Assembly: GCA_021796315.1 (NCBI GenBank)
Contig: JAJYOH010000436.1
Location: forward strand, 1 to 5,401
Direction of reading: 5' to 3'
From: Chloroflexota bacterium
GTDB taxonomy: Bacteria > Chloroflexota > Anaerolineae > Anaerolineales > Villigracilaceae
Length of the DNA stretch: 5,401 nucleotides
The position numbers and the translations under genes are program-made. The notes under the pieces were generated by a model. The model had not been told where the DNA came from and did no database searches. It saw nothing but the letters and a program-made list of their open reading frames with translations. Position 1 is the first letter of the stretch. Each line of letters opens with the position of its first letter. Of this stretch, positions 1-5,401 are shown piece by piece.

Positions 1-373
1 TACATCCACCATCCAGGATGGCGGACTAAATAATTCCTGCCGCACAAATGGCGGCTCCATTCAAAACCAATAAGAAGCCGGGTTGCAACGTCAACCGGCG
101 TCAAACGCAGTGCAGAAGAACGTGTTGCCTGGTGCAACACGATTAACATCCGTTTCAATTGAAGAATGTTTCATCAGAGAACAATCTCGGCGCCCACAGT
201 CTCCCCCCACTGCACTGACGCCTGTCAACAGGACTTTCATAATTCCTTTCGGATGGCTCCGCCGACCGACATTTGCGGGGGCAGACAAAGTATTTGCCGC
301 CTCAGCCGGTTCGGGTCCGGACTTGAAGCGGGTCGTGCTTCCCAGGCTTTTTATCCACCTGAAAATGAATCCG
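1..373. other. Region without a convincing gene, downstream of the lrp-type regulator
   Basis: About 370 bp with no frame I can assign to a known protein. On the minus strand there is a 49-codon ORF (240 to 91, starting MKVLLTGVSAVGG, with AAAGGA only 3 nt before its ATG). There is also a frame open for at least 49 codons from an ATG at 147-149 out through the left edge, and a short frame from an ATG at 58-60 (MEPPFVRQELF...) that also runs off the edge. These overlap each other and look like chance or decayed frames. The DNA holds several small inverted repeats: 9-21 (6-bp arms), 39-55 (5-bp arms), 77-99 and 121-141 (8-bp arms), and 221-232 (CCTGT-CA-ACAGG). No tRNA, CRISPR array or T-rich terminator is evident directly after the regulator's stop codon. 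Confidence 0.6.
77..141 (-). terminator. Two small hairpins, weak candidate terminators
   Basis: Two stem-loops lie 22 nt apart. The first pairs 77-85 with 92-99 (GCCGG-TTG against CAACCGGC, one bulged G, 6-nt loop). The second pairs CGTGTTGC at 121-128 with GCAACACG at 134-141, 8 perfect base pairs with a 5-nt loop. Read on the minus strand, the first is followed by TTCTTATTGGTTTTG and the second by TTCTTCTG, so each has a poor U-rich tail. They could end the regulator transcript about 230-300 nt after its stop codon, but the tails are weak and the assignment is tentative. Confidence 0.25.
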
Positions 374-841
374 CTAAAAATAAACTTCCTTGACGATCTT
401 CAAGTGCATGAAAGTTTCCGCTTCGCGCACACCGTCAATTGTGTATAACTTTTCCGTGATGAATTTCAAAAGGTCTTCATGGTCGCGGCAGGAAACTTCG
501 AGCATGATGTCGAAACGTCCGCTGACGACCATCAAATAAACCACGTTCTCAAGAGCGGCAATGGCATTGGCGACTTCGAGCATTTTGTGGCCGTCGGTGC
601 GGATGCCGATCATGGCCATGGTTTTCAGCCCGCGATGCACAGGGTTCGTGATGGCGACAACTTTGAGAAAGCCCTGCTCAACGAGGCGTGTGTAACGCTG
701 ACGGATCATGCCGGGCGAAACATTGAGTTGTTCGGCGATTTGAGTAAAAGCTTCGCGGCCATCTTTTCGCAACGCATCGATGATCTTCAGATCAATTTCG
801 TCAATGCGCTCGACCTGATTTGTGACGATTCCGCTTTCCAT
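374..841 (-). CDS. Lrp/AsnC-family transcriptional regulator
   Basis: A 155-residue protein of normal family length with the two standard domains. Residues about 13-60 form the N-terminal winged helix-turn-helix: a D-x-x-D-x-x-I-I-x-x-L start (14-24), the IAEQLNVSPGMIRQRYTRL stretch with the recognition helix at about 42-53, and the short GFLKVVAI wing. Residues about 74-148 form the C-terminal RAM ligand-binding and oligomerisation domain, with the typical SGRFDIMLEV strand at 107-116 and IDGVREAETFMHLKIVKEVY at the end. Such proteins bind DNA as dimers or higher oligomers and often sense amino acids or related small molecules. I chose the ATG at 839-841 because the promoter just upstream places the transcript start exactly there; no Shine-Dalgarno sequence is visible. 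It lies downstream of and in the same direction as the polyamine transporter, but has its own promoter. Control of that operon or of itself is plausible but not shown. The effector cannot be read from the sequence. Confidence 0.93.
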   Translation of the reverse strand: MESGIVTNQVERIDEIDLKIIDALRKDGREAFTQIAEQLNVSPGMIRQRYTRLVEQGFLKVVAITNPVHRGLKTMAMIGIRTDGHKMLEVANAIAALENVVYLMVVSGRFDIMLEVSCRDHEDLLKFITEKLYTIDGVREAETFMHLKIVKEVYF

Positions 842-876
842 AGTTGCATTTTATGACTATTTTGTATTTTTGTCAA
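841..876 (-). promoter_or_regulatory. Sigma70-type promoter of the lrp-type gene
   Basis: On the minus strand, TTGACA (871-876, a perfect -35 hexamer) is followed by a 17-nt spacer and TAAAAT (848-853, five of six bases of the -10 consensus). Counting seven bases past the hexamer puts +1 at 841, the A of the regulator's ATG. The start distance is the usual average, so it could shift by one or two bases. The flanking DNA is AT-rich. This is the clearest promoter in the window and implies transcription separate from the pot operon. Confidence 0.75.
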
Positions 877-901
877 TGAAATAACAACTAATTTGCATTT
901 T
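844..901. promoter_or_regulatory. Repeated TTGCATTTT motif around the regulator promoter, possible operator
   Basis: The 9-mer TTGCATTTT occurs at 844-852, overlapping the -10 hexamer, and again at 893-901, about 52-60 bp upstream of the predicted start. The spacing is 49 bp, between four and five helical turns. A 6-bp inverted match, TAGTTG (841-846) with CAACTA (885-890), links the same two places. AT-rich spaced sites are typical of Lrp-family autoregulation, so this is a candidate operator. The region is strongly AT-rich, however, and short repeats can occur there by chance. Confidence 0.3.
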
Positions 902-913
902 TCCAATAATCCG

Positions 914-966
914 TAAACCAAAAGGGGCTGTCCAAAAAGTCCACTTTCTCCTTTTTGGACAGCCCT
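914..966 (-). terminator. Rho-independent terminator of the pot operon
   Basis: A 15-bp perfect stem, GGGCTGTCCAAAAAG (925-939) with CTTTTTGGACAGCCC (951-965), closed by an 11-nt loop and extended by a G-T wobble pair (924 with 966). On the minus strand it is followed by TTTTGGTTT. The hairpin begins about 73 nt after the potD stop codon and ends before the regulator's promoter, so it fits as the end of the pot transcript. The U-tract is interrupted by GG, so its strength is uncertain. Confidence 0.65.
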
Positions 967-1010
967 AAGTGGGAGACAAAAGGGACTGCCTTCTTTTCAG
1001 ACAGCCCCTT
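922..1010. repeat. 89-bp element with 18-bp terminal inverted repeats made of two hairpins
   Basis: The ends AAGGGGCTGTCCAAAAAG (922-939) and the reverse complement of 993-1010 (AAGGGGCTGTCTGAAAAG) agree at 16 of 18 positions. A third copy in inverted orientation lies inside at 951-966, and a decayed fourth copy starts at 980. The copies fold as two neighbouring hairpins (925-965 and 980-1010), or alternatively as one long outer stem of 11 perfect base pairs (922-932 with 1000-1010). No target-site duplication is visible in the flanks. It may be a duplicated terminator hairpin, a REP-like repeat, or a MITE-like remnant, since GGGGCTGTCC-type ends resemble the terminal repeats of some insertion sequences. 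There is no transposase here. Confidence 0.6.
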
Positions 1011-1026
1011 CTTTGTTTGTTTTTTT
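980..1026 (+). terminator. Second hairpin with a T-tract on the plus strand
   Basis: AAGGGACTG (980-988) pairs with CAGCCCCTT (1002-1010) with one A-C mismatch and a 13-nt loop. On the plus strand it is followed by CTTTGTTTG and seven T residues (1020-1026), the layout of a terminator for rightward transcription. No rightward gene ends here, so it would serve to stop antisense transcription from entering potD. Together with the neighbouring hairpin it forms an A-tract, hairpin, hairpin, T-tract block of bidirectional type. Confidence 0.5.
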
Positions 1027-1038
1027 CAAGAGCTGCGC

Positions 1039-2322
1039 CTAATGGCCGCTTTTTACTTCTGTCCAGATTTGATCGAATAACGGTGTGGCGTCTCCTACAT
1101 CGTCAATACGATGACCAGATGCAATTACATCTGCCGGTGGATTGGTAATGGTTGAATTGATGTAAGCGTTATAGACATCACCCAGCGTGGTCGTATTGCC
1201 GTTGACATCAGTCACCTGCATGGGATTATCCTTAGCATAAGTGAGCGCGGCATCGTTCGGGTTTGTATATGGAAAGTTCGTCAGCATCATCCAGAACAAG
1301 TCGCCCTGCATGGTGTAGTTAAGCCAAGCGTAGGCTGCATCAGCGTGCGGAGCAGTCTTGGGCATAGCCCAGTTATCCTGCCACAGGATAGCGCCCTCTT
1401 TTGGATAGATGAATTTGATGGTGCCCATCTGTGCCTGAGCCAGGAAAGCCTCCCCCGTCCAAGTCTCACCCAGATCCACGTCGCCAGCTATCAGGTCCGC
1501 TGAGGGGCTGTCACTGTCGAATTTCTTGATACCTGGAATCAACTTTGCCAGTTTCTGTTTAGCTTGATCGAGTTGGGTCTTGTCGGTCGTGTTGACATCG
1601 TAGCCAAGTGTCAGAAGAGTCAGGCCAATGACGGCGCGCGAGTCATCGGCAAACACCATATGACCTTGATACTCCGGTTTCCAGAGATCGGCCCACGATG
1701 TTGGCAGGTTCGTCACTTTGGCAGTATTGACCACAATGGCATCCGTCCCATTCTGGAACGGAATGGTGTACTTATTGCCCGGATCATAAGCCAGGTTCAT
1801 GTAAGCGGGATTGAAATTGGAAAGCACGGGCAGTTTGCTGTGATCCAGCTGCTGAAGCAAGCCTTGGCGGATCATCAACGACACTGTGTAATCCGTGGGC
1901 TGGACCAGGTCGTAGGATGATGCACCTGCTACGAGCTTAGCATCCATTTCTTCATTGCTGGAATATTCGTCATAGTTGACTTTGATGCCATAGACCAGTT
2001 GGAAACACTCATAGAGATCCTGCGGGATATATTGCGTCCACACAAACAGGTTCAACTGAGTCGAGGTCACCTGCACACGCGGATTCGGCTCCGGGCAATT
2101 GAAGCCATCCTTAGTGATCTTGCCGCTGGGCACCGAAGTCATTGCGGACGGCGCCCCCGGTGCGGATGTTGCAGGAGCCGCCGTCGTCGCGGGCGCTACG
2201 GTCGCGGCTGGCGGTTGGGTGGCGGTAGGGGGCTGGGTGGTAGCCGGGCTACCGCAGGCTGTCAACAGGACACTCAAGGTGAGAAAGCCTGCAAACAGTT
2301 TCCAAAGGGTATTTCTTTTCAT
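1039..2322 (-). CDS. potD: Spermidine/putrescine-binding lipoprotein (PotD-type)
   Basis: The substrate-binding protein of the importer, 427 residues from the chosen ATG at 2320-2322. That start is supported by AAGGAGG (2328-2334) five bases upstream and by a clean signal peptide; a longer frame adds 19 polar residues and loses both. Residues 1-22 are a lipoprotein signal (basic MKRN, then a hydrophobic core) ending in the lipobox LTAC with Cys23. Residues 24-60 are a Pro/Thr/Ala-rich tether with imperfect TQPP repeats. The binding domain follows from about residue 88: LFVWTQYIP (92-100), SYDLVQPTDY (136-145), SWADLWKPEYQG (209-220), FADDSRAV (224-231), LGETWTGEAF (284-293), YPKEGAILWQDNWAMP (306-321). 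These align by eye along the whole length of E. coli PotD. Aromatic and acidic ligand contacts W95, T96, Y98, Y145, D227, W288, W314 and D316 are kept, while the equivalents of E36, E171 and Q327 appear to be Q97, A230 and Ile. Besides Cys23 the only cysteines are C76 and C106. Ligand choice among polyamines is not certain. Confidence 0.94.
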   Translation of the reverse strand: MKRNTLWKLFAGFLTLSVLLTACGSPATTQPPTATQPPAATVAPATTAAPATSAPGAPSAMTSVPSGKITKDGFNCPEPNPRVQVTSTQLNLFVWTQYIPQDLYECFQLVYGIKVNYDEYSSNEEMDAKLVAGASSYDLVQPTDYTVSLMIRQGLLQQLDHSKLPVLSNFNPAYMNLAYDPGNKYTIPFQNGTDAIVVNTAKVTNLPTSWADLWKPEYQGHMVFADDSRAVIGLTLLTLGYDVNTTDKTQLDQAKQKLAKLIPGIKKFDSDSPSADLIAGDVDLGETWTGEAFLAQAQMGTIKFIYPKEGAILWQDNWAMPKTAPHADAAYAWLNYTMQGDLFWMMLTNFPYTNPNDAALTYAKDNPMQVTDVNGNTTTLGDVYNAYINSTITNPPADVIASGHRIDDVGDATPLFDQIWTEVKSGH

Positions 2323-2327
2323 CTCTT

Positions 2328-2334
2328 CCTCCTT
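2328..2334 (-). promoter_or_regulatory. Strong ribosome binding site of potD
   Basis: AAGGAGG on the minus strand, five bases before the ATG at 2320-2322. It is the best Shine-Dalgarno match in the window and fixes the potD start 19 codons inside the longest open frame. It fits the need for more binding protein than permease. Confidence 0.85.
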
Positions 2335-2352
2335 CAGGAATAATTGATTTGG

Positions 2353-2383
2353 TTTCACGTGCCGATCATCGTCGGTCACGAAA
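2353..2383 (-). promoter_or_regulatory. Hairpin between potC and potD
   Basis: An imperfect stem-loop in the 70-nt gap between the two genes. TTTC-GTG-CCGA on one arm pairs with TCGG-CAC-GAAA on the other (11 base pairs), interrupted by a 2-nt bulge on one side and a single base on the other, with a 6-nt loop at 2366-2371. An outer match TCAGG (2334-2338) with CCTGA (2386-2390) could close the whole gap and would abut the potD ribosome binding site. There is no U-tract, so it is not a simple terminator. A role in mRNA processing or stability, raising potD levels over potABC, is an inference. Confidence 0.4.
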
Positions 2384-2392
2384 TACCTGATG

Positions 2393-3274
2393 TTAGACCT
2401 GGCGGCTTTCCGTGTGTTGGATAAGGAAAACTGCGATCAACACGATCAAGATCCAGATCGTTGATAGGGCGTTCAGCTCCGGCGTGATAATACGGCGCAG
2501 AAGTCCATACACATAGATTGGGAGTGTCGTTGAGCCAGGCCCATTCGTAAAGAACGTGATGATGAAATCATCAATGGAAAGGGTAAAAGCCAGCAAGCCG
2601 CCAGAAAGCACGCCAGGCAGGATCATTGGAAGCGTCACGCGGCGGAAGGTTATCCATTCATTGGCCCCAAGATCCATTGCCGCTTCCTCAAATGACCTAT
2701 CGAGACCCTGCAGCCGTGCCTGCACAACCAGGGTGACGAACGGGATCATAAAGGAAATATGGGAGAGTATGACTGTTCCCAGTCCGAGATTGAGGCGCGC
2801 GTCACCCGTCAGATGTAACAAGCTATTCAAGAAGGTAAACACCTGGCTGAACAATACCAGGATGATGATCCCCATCACGATCTCTGGAATGACGATTGGA
2901 ATATAGAGCGAGACTTGAGAAAATGTACGAAGACGAAAATTGTAACGCTGCAAGGCTATCGCAGCCATCGTGCCAATGATGGTCGAAACTATTGTCGCGG
3001 TAAAAGCAACGGTCAAAGTATTTCGAGCCGCGTTTAGTACTTGCGTATTTTTCGAAAGTTCACAAAACCAATGGAAGGGACCGCACGGGCTTTGAATGAC
3101 ATTCCCATTCACGATTTGATAGTCGCCAAATCTTGGAATAATCCCGGTGAATAAAATATTGACTCTGGAAGCATTGAATGAGAATGTGATCAACACTACA
3201 ATCGGAGCATACAAGAAAATAAACACCAATATGGTAGATGCGATAATCCAGGGAGAGCGACGAAAAGGATTCAT
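2393..3274 (-). CDS. potC: Spermidine/putrescine ABC transporter permease (PotC-type)
   Basis: The second inner-membrane subunit, 293 residues, with six predicted membrane segments at about 10-33, 87-109, 124-146, 166-185, 219-240 and 262-285. The cytoplasmic EAA loop that docks on the ATPase is clear: [21 protein letters not shown] (196-216). [17 protein letters not shown] near the start, the [14 protein letters not shown] stretch and the late [10 protein letters not shown] segment are PotC hallmarks. The ATG overlaps the potB stop codon in ATGA (3271-3274), with GAGGAG (3283-3288) upstream, so translation is probably coupled. The first outside loop (about 34-80) is longer than I recall for E. 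coli PotC and holds C64 and C71, the only cysteines in the protein. PotC rather than PotB is chosen from these motifs and from gene order. Confidence 0.94.
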   Translation of the reverse strand: MNPFRRSPWIIASTILVFIFLYAPIVVLITFSFNASRVNILFTGIIPRFGDYQIVNGNVIQSPCGPFHWFCELSKNTQVLNAARNTLTVAFTATIVSTIIGTMAAIALQRYNFRLRTFSQVSLYIPIVIPEIVMGIIILVLFSQVFTFLNSLLHLTGDARLNLGLGTVILSHISFMIPFVTLVVQARLQGLDRSFEEAAMDLGANEWITFRRVTLPMILPGVLSGGLLAFTLSIDDFIITFFTNGPGSTTLPIYVYGLLRRIITPELNALSTIWILIVLIAVFLIQHTESRQV

Positions 3275-4191
3275 ACAACAATCTCCTCGCCAAATCCAAA
3301 CTTGCGCGTGTAGAAGTAGGTGACAATCAAGGTCAGCACCATTAAGACCAGCGATGCCGCCGAACCGAAAGTGGGGTCGCGCGCGTCGAGGAATTGACGC
3401 TGAATCAAATTTCCGACCAATATGACCTGCGCCCCGCCTAGAAGATCAGACACAATAAATGTGCCCATGACTGGCACAAAAACCAGAATCGTTCCCGCCA
3501 CCACACCCGGCATCGAAAGTGGAAGTGTGACCCGCAGGAACGTCCGGAAAGGATTCGCCCCTAAATCAGCCGCGGCTTCATACAGTGAATTTTCTATCTT
3601 CTCCAGCGAAGTGTAGATCGGCAGGATCATAAATGGCAGGAACTCATAGACCATTCCAACCAGAACCGCGCCGGGTGTATACAACATGCCGAGCGGTGTA
3701 AACGGTATGTGAAACATGCCAGCCAGCCAGCCAAGGAATGAGTTGATAACACCCTGCTCACGCAGGATCATCATCCATGCATAGACGCGAATCACAAAGT
3801 TGGTCCACATGGGTACCAGTACCAGGAACAGGAAGGTATTGCGCCATCCGGGATGGGCCCTGGCAATATAGTATGCCAGCGGATAGGCCATCAGGATCAC
3901 CAGGACAGTTGTATTGAAACCCAACGTCAGAGATCGCCATAGGATTTGAAGGTAGAGCGAATCAAAACACGAAGGCGCACCATTTGGACAATTCGTGCTG
4001 TAACCCAGCAGCCGAATGTAGTTATCAAGGGAAAATGTGTAAATTACGCCACCATCGGTTGTGCGCTGGCCAAAACTCACCACTGCTGTTAGCAACAGAG
4101 GAATGATCAACAACCCGATCATGAAAACAAGGGTCGGGACAACCAACAAGGTACCTTGTGCAGACTTACTTTCGCGCAATCGCTTCAGCAT
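3271..4191 (-). CDS. potB: Spermidine/putrescine ABC transporter permease (PotB-type)
   Basis: The first inner-membrane subunit, 306 residues, six predicted membrane segments at about 14-38, 87-109, 119-142, 170-192, 228-250 and 276-296. The EAA loop reads [20 protein letters not shown] (205-224). [10 protein letters not shown] (53-62), [14 protein letters not shown] (126-139) and the stretch from VSDLLGGA through GNLIQRQF (247-267) closely follow E. coli PotB. I start it at the ATG 4189-4191: AAGGA (4198-4202) lies six bases upstream and the potA stop codon (4194-4196) only two bases away. A longer frame adds 17 residues inside potA with no such signal and is rejected. The outside loop between segments 1 and 2 has an extra stretch, [14 protein letters not shown] (65-78), with C68 and C75, the only two cysteines in the protein. 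Confidence 0.94.
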   Translation of the reverse strand: MLKRLRESKSAQGTLLVVPTLVFMIGLLIIPLLLTAVVSFGQRTTDGGVIYTFSLDNYIRLLGYSTNCPNGAPSCFDSLYLQILWRSLTLGFNTTVLVILMAYPLAYYIARAHPGWRNTFLFLVLVPMWTNFVIRVYAWMMILREQGVINSFLGWLAGMFHIPFTPLGMLYTPGAVLVGMVYEFLPFMILPIYTSLEKIENSLYEAAADLGANPFRTFLRVTLPLSMPGVVAGTILVFVPVMGTFIVSDLLGGAQVILVGNLIQRQFLDARDPTFGSAASLVLMVLTLIVTYFYTRKFGFGEEIVV

Positions 4192-4193
4192 AG

Positions 4194-5306
4194 TTAATCC
4201 TTCGGCAGAACCAGAGTGTTTTCGGGCAACAGAGTCGCCCAAACCCTCTGGCCGTTTCGGTAATACGCATCTGGATCGACGGTGGAAATGCGGTTTTGAT
4301 CCCAGACCTTGACGCGCTGACCGCGAATGTCCAGATAAACGTGTGTATCAGAACCAATGTAAGTACTCCGGACGATCACAGCTTCGAAACTGTTTTCCTT
4401 AATGCCCATCTCATCGCTCAAGCGTATCTTTTCGGGCCGAATGGAAACGATTGCATCATCTCCAACACTTACCTGGCTCATCACTATACCCGTTAACTCT
4501 GTCTTCCAAGCCGGAATCACCACAAGCGCCTGATTGCCTTTAATCGACTTTATTTTTCCATCAAGAAAATTGGATTCCCCGATGAAATCTGCCACAAAAC
4601 GGCTGGTCGGGCGCTCATAAATTTCCACCGCCGGACCTGTTTGTAATACCTTGCCATAGCTCATCACGGCAATACGGTCCGACATCGTCAACGCTTCTCC
4701 CTGATCGTGGGTCACATAAATAAAGGTGATGCCCACTTCCTGTTGCAGTGACTTGAGTTCCAATTGCATCTCTTTGCGGAGTTTCAAGTCGAGCGCGCCA
4801 AGCGGCTCATCAAGCAAAAGAACTTTCGGGCGTTTGACCAGTGATCGCGCCAGTGCAATGCGTTGTTGTTGTCCGCCGGAAAGCTGCTTGGGTCTGCGTC
4901 TGCCCATGCCGCTCAACTTGACCATATCCAGCGCCTCGCCAACACGCCGTTCAACCTCTTTCTTTTCCACCTTTTCCATTTCGAGGCCGAAAGCAATGTT
5001 CTCAGAAACGGTCATGTGCTGAAAGAGAGCATAATTCTGGAACACCGTATTCACAGGCCGCAAAAATGGAGGCTTGTGCCCCTGCGGTTCTCCATCAATA
5101 TAGACCTCGCCTTCCGTAGGCCATTCAAAGCCTGCGATCATACGAAGAGACGTGGTCTTGCCGCACCCGGAAGACCCGAGCATGGAGAAAAATTCACCAT
5201 TCCTGATCTGCATCGTGACATGATCCACCGCTGCTATTTGATTGCCTTCGGGTGTGGTGAACTTTTTTACTACACCGCGTAATTCAACTGCAAACTCGCT
5301 AGCCAT
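4194..5306 (-). CDS. potA: Spermidine/putrescine ABC transporter ATP-binding protein (PotA-type)
   Basis: The cytoplasmic ATPase that powers polyamine uptake, working as a dimer below PotB and PotC. It has 370 residues, the usual length. All ABC motifs are intact: Walker [10 protein letters not shown] (44-52), Q-loop Q90 in VFQNYALF, signature LSGGQ (142-146), Walker B VLLLDE (162-167), D-loop GALD (170-173) and switch His200 in YVTHDQGEA. After the nucleotide-binding domain comes [10 protein letters not shown] (about residue 242 on), typical of the PotA group, and a C-terminal TOBE-type regulatory domain (about 280-360) with [10 protein letters not shown]. The ATG at 5304-5306 has GGAGAAG (5311-5317) at good spacing. 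It follows the upstream gene by 26 nt and overlaps nothing; potB begins 2 nt after its stop. ATPases of the related sugar or iron importers are similar, but the permease and binding-protein neighbours settle the assignment. Confidence 0.95.
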   Translation of the reverse strand: MASEFAVELRGVVKKFTTPEGNQIAAVDHVTMQIRNGEFFSMLGSSGCGKTTSLRMIAGFEWPTEGEVYIDGEPQGHKPPFLRPVNTVFQNYALFQHMTVSENIAFGLEMEKVEKKEVERRVGEALDMVKLSGMGRRRPKQLSGGQQQRIALARSLVKRPKVLLLDEPLGALDLKLRKEMQLELKSLQQEVGITFIYVTHDQGEALTMSDRIAVMSYGKVLQTGPAVEIYERPTSRFVADFIGESNFLDGKIKSIKGNQALVVIPAWKTELTGIVMSQVSVGDDAIVSIRPEKIRLSDEMGIKENSFEAVIVRSTYIGSDTHVYLDIRGQRVKVWDQNRISTVDPDAYYRNGQRVWATLLPENTLVLPKD

Positions 5307-5332
5307 CTATCTTCTCCGAAAAAGATTTTCTT

Positions 5333-5401
5333 TTACAAAGTCCTGCTTACAGACTTAAGTACATCTTCCAAACGATCGAGCAAAGTATCCAGTTGTTCAA
5401 G
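5333..5401 (-). CDS. C-terminal end of an upstream gene, possibly a class III aminotransferase (partial)
   Basis: Only the last 22 codons and the TAA (5333-5335) are inside the window. They read LEQLDTLLDRLEDVLKSVSR and two more residues, a heptad-like amphipathic helix. Such a final helix is common at the end of class III (PLP-dependent, ornithine/GABA/putrescine type) aminotransferases, and an aminotransferase would suit a polyamine operon, but 22 residues cannot prove it. The stop codon lies 26 nt before the potA ATG, so the two are probably co-transcribed and the operon promoter lies outside the window. Confidence 0.6.
   Translation of the reverse strand, partial: LEQLDTLLDRLEDVLKSVSRTL

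Noticed and set aside
1..60. Partial minus-strand gene starting MEPPFVRQELF at the left edge
   Set aside because: Twenty open codons are not significant, no ribosome binding site precedes the ATG, and other frames through the same bases are equally open.
304..330. tRNA T-arm-like motif (CCGGTTCGGGTCCGG)
   Set aside because: The loop lacks the conserved A58, the stem is only four pairs, and no D-arm, anticodon arm or acceptor stem can be built around it.
83..448. Plus-strand 121-codon open frame at the left
   Set aside because: It runs antisense into the 3' end of the clear Lrp-family gene, has no ribosome binding site and its protein shows no recognisable fold or composition.
922..1010. CRISPR-like or tandem repeat array
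   Set aside because: The copies are inverted, only three or four in number, and have no regular spacers; no cas gene is present.
1999..2347. Two plus-strand Gly/Arg/Ala-rich open frames
   Set aside because: They are the complement of the Pro/Thr/Ala-rich tether and binding domain of potD; the low-complexity linker keeps other frames open.
2320..2379. Longer potD start giving 446 residues
   Set aside because: It adds a polar 19-residue stretch before the signal peptide and passes over the strong AAGGAGG site that precedes the inner ATG.
4189..4242. Longer potB start giving 323 residues
   Set aside because: It overlaps potA by about 49 bases without a ribosome binding site, while the inner ATG has AAGGA at good spacing and gives the usual PotB start.
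4863..5282. Plus-strand 139-codon open frame opposite potA
   Set aside because: It is a shadow of the highly conserved ATPase-coding strand and has no recognisable protein features.

Overview
This window is a bacterial polyamine (spermidine/putrescine-type) ABC import operon read on the minus strand. It is followed on the same strand by an Lrp/AsnC-family regulator and then by about 370 bp with no convincing gene. The order of transcription (right to left) is: the last 22 codons of an upstream gene (possibly a PLP-dependent aminotransferase), potA (ATPase), potB and potC (permeases), potD (lipid-anchored binding protein), a double-hairpin terminator or repeat block, and the lrp-type regulator with its own strong promoter.

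Organism: the binding protein has a lipobox (LTAC) followed by a long Pro/Thr/Ala-rich tether. With the mid-range GC content and the overall protein style, this is most like Chloroflexota (Anaerolineae). That is an inference from sequence style, not a database result. The lipoprotein anchoring means the binding protein is held on the outer face of the cytoplasmic membrane rather than free in a periplasm.

How the parts work together: PotD captures a polyamine outside the cell, PotB and PotC form the channel, and PotA hydrolyses ATP to drive uptake. The genes are tightly coupled: 26 nt between the upstream gene and potA, 2 nt between potA and potB, and a 4-nt ATGA overlap between potB and potC. 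A 70-nt gap holding a hairpin precedes potD, which has the strongest ribosome binding site. The regulator gene has a near-consensus TTGACA-17-TAAAAT promoter whose predicted start site falls on the A of its ATG, so its mRNA is probably leaderless. Whether it controls the pot operon is inferred from adjacency only.

No new defence, mobile or signalling system is visible. The best second-look items are these: (1) matched C-X6-C pairs in the first outside loop of both permeases, these being the only cysteines in each, plus a cysteine pair in mature PotD; (2) substitutions at recalled polyamine-contact positions of PotD (E36, E171 and Q327 of the E. coli protein); (3) an 89-bp element at 922-1010 with 18-bp terminal inverted repeats made of two nested hairpins; (4) the leaderless promoter with a repeated TTGCATTTT motif; (5) the hairpin before potD; (6) the unexplained left-hand region.
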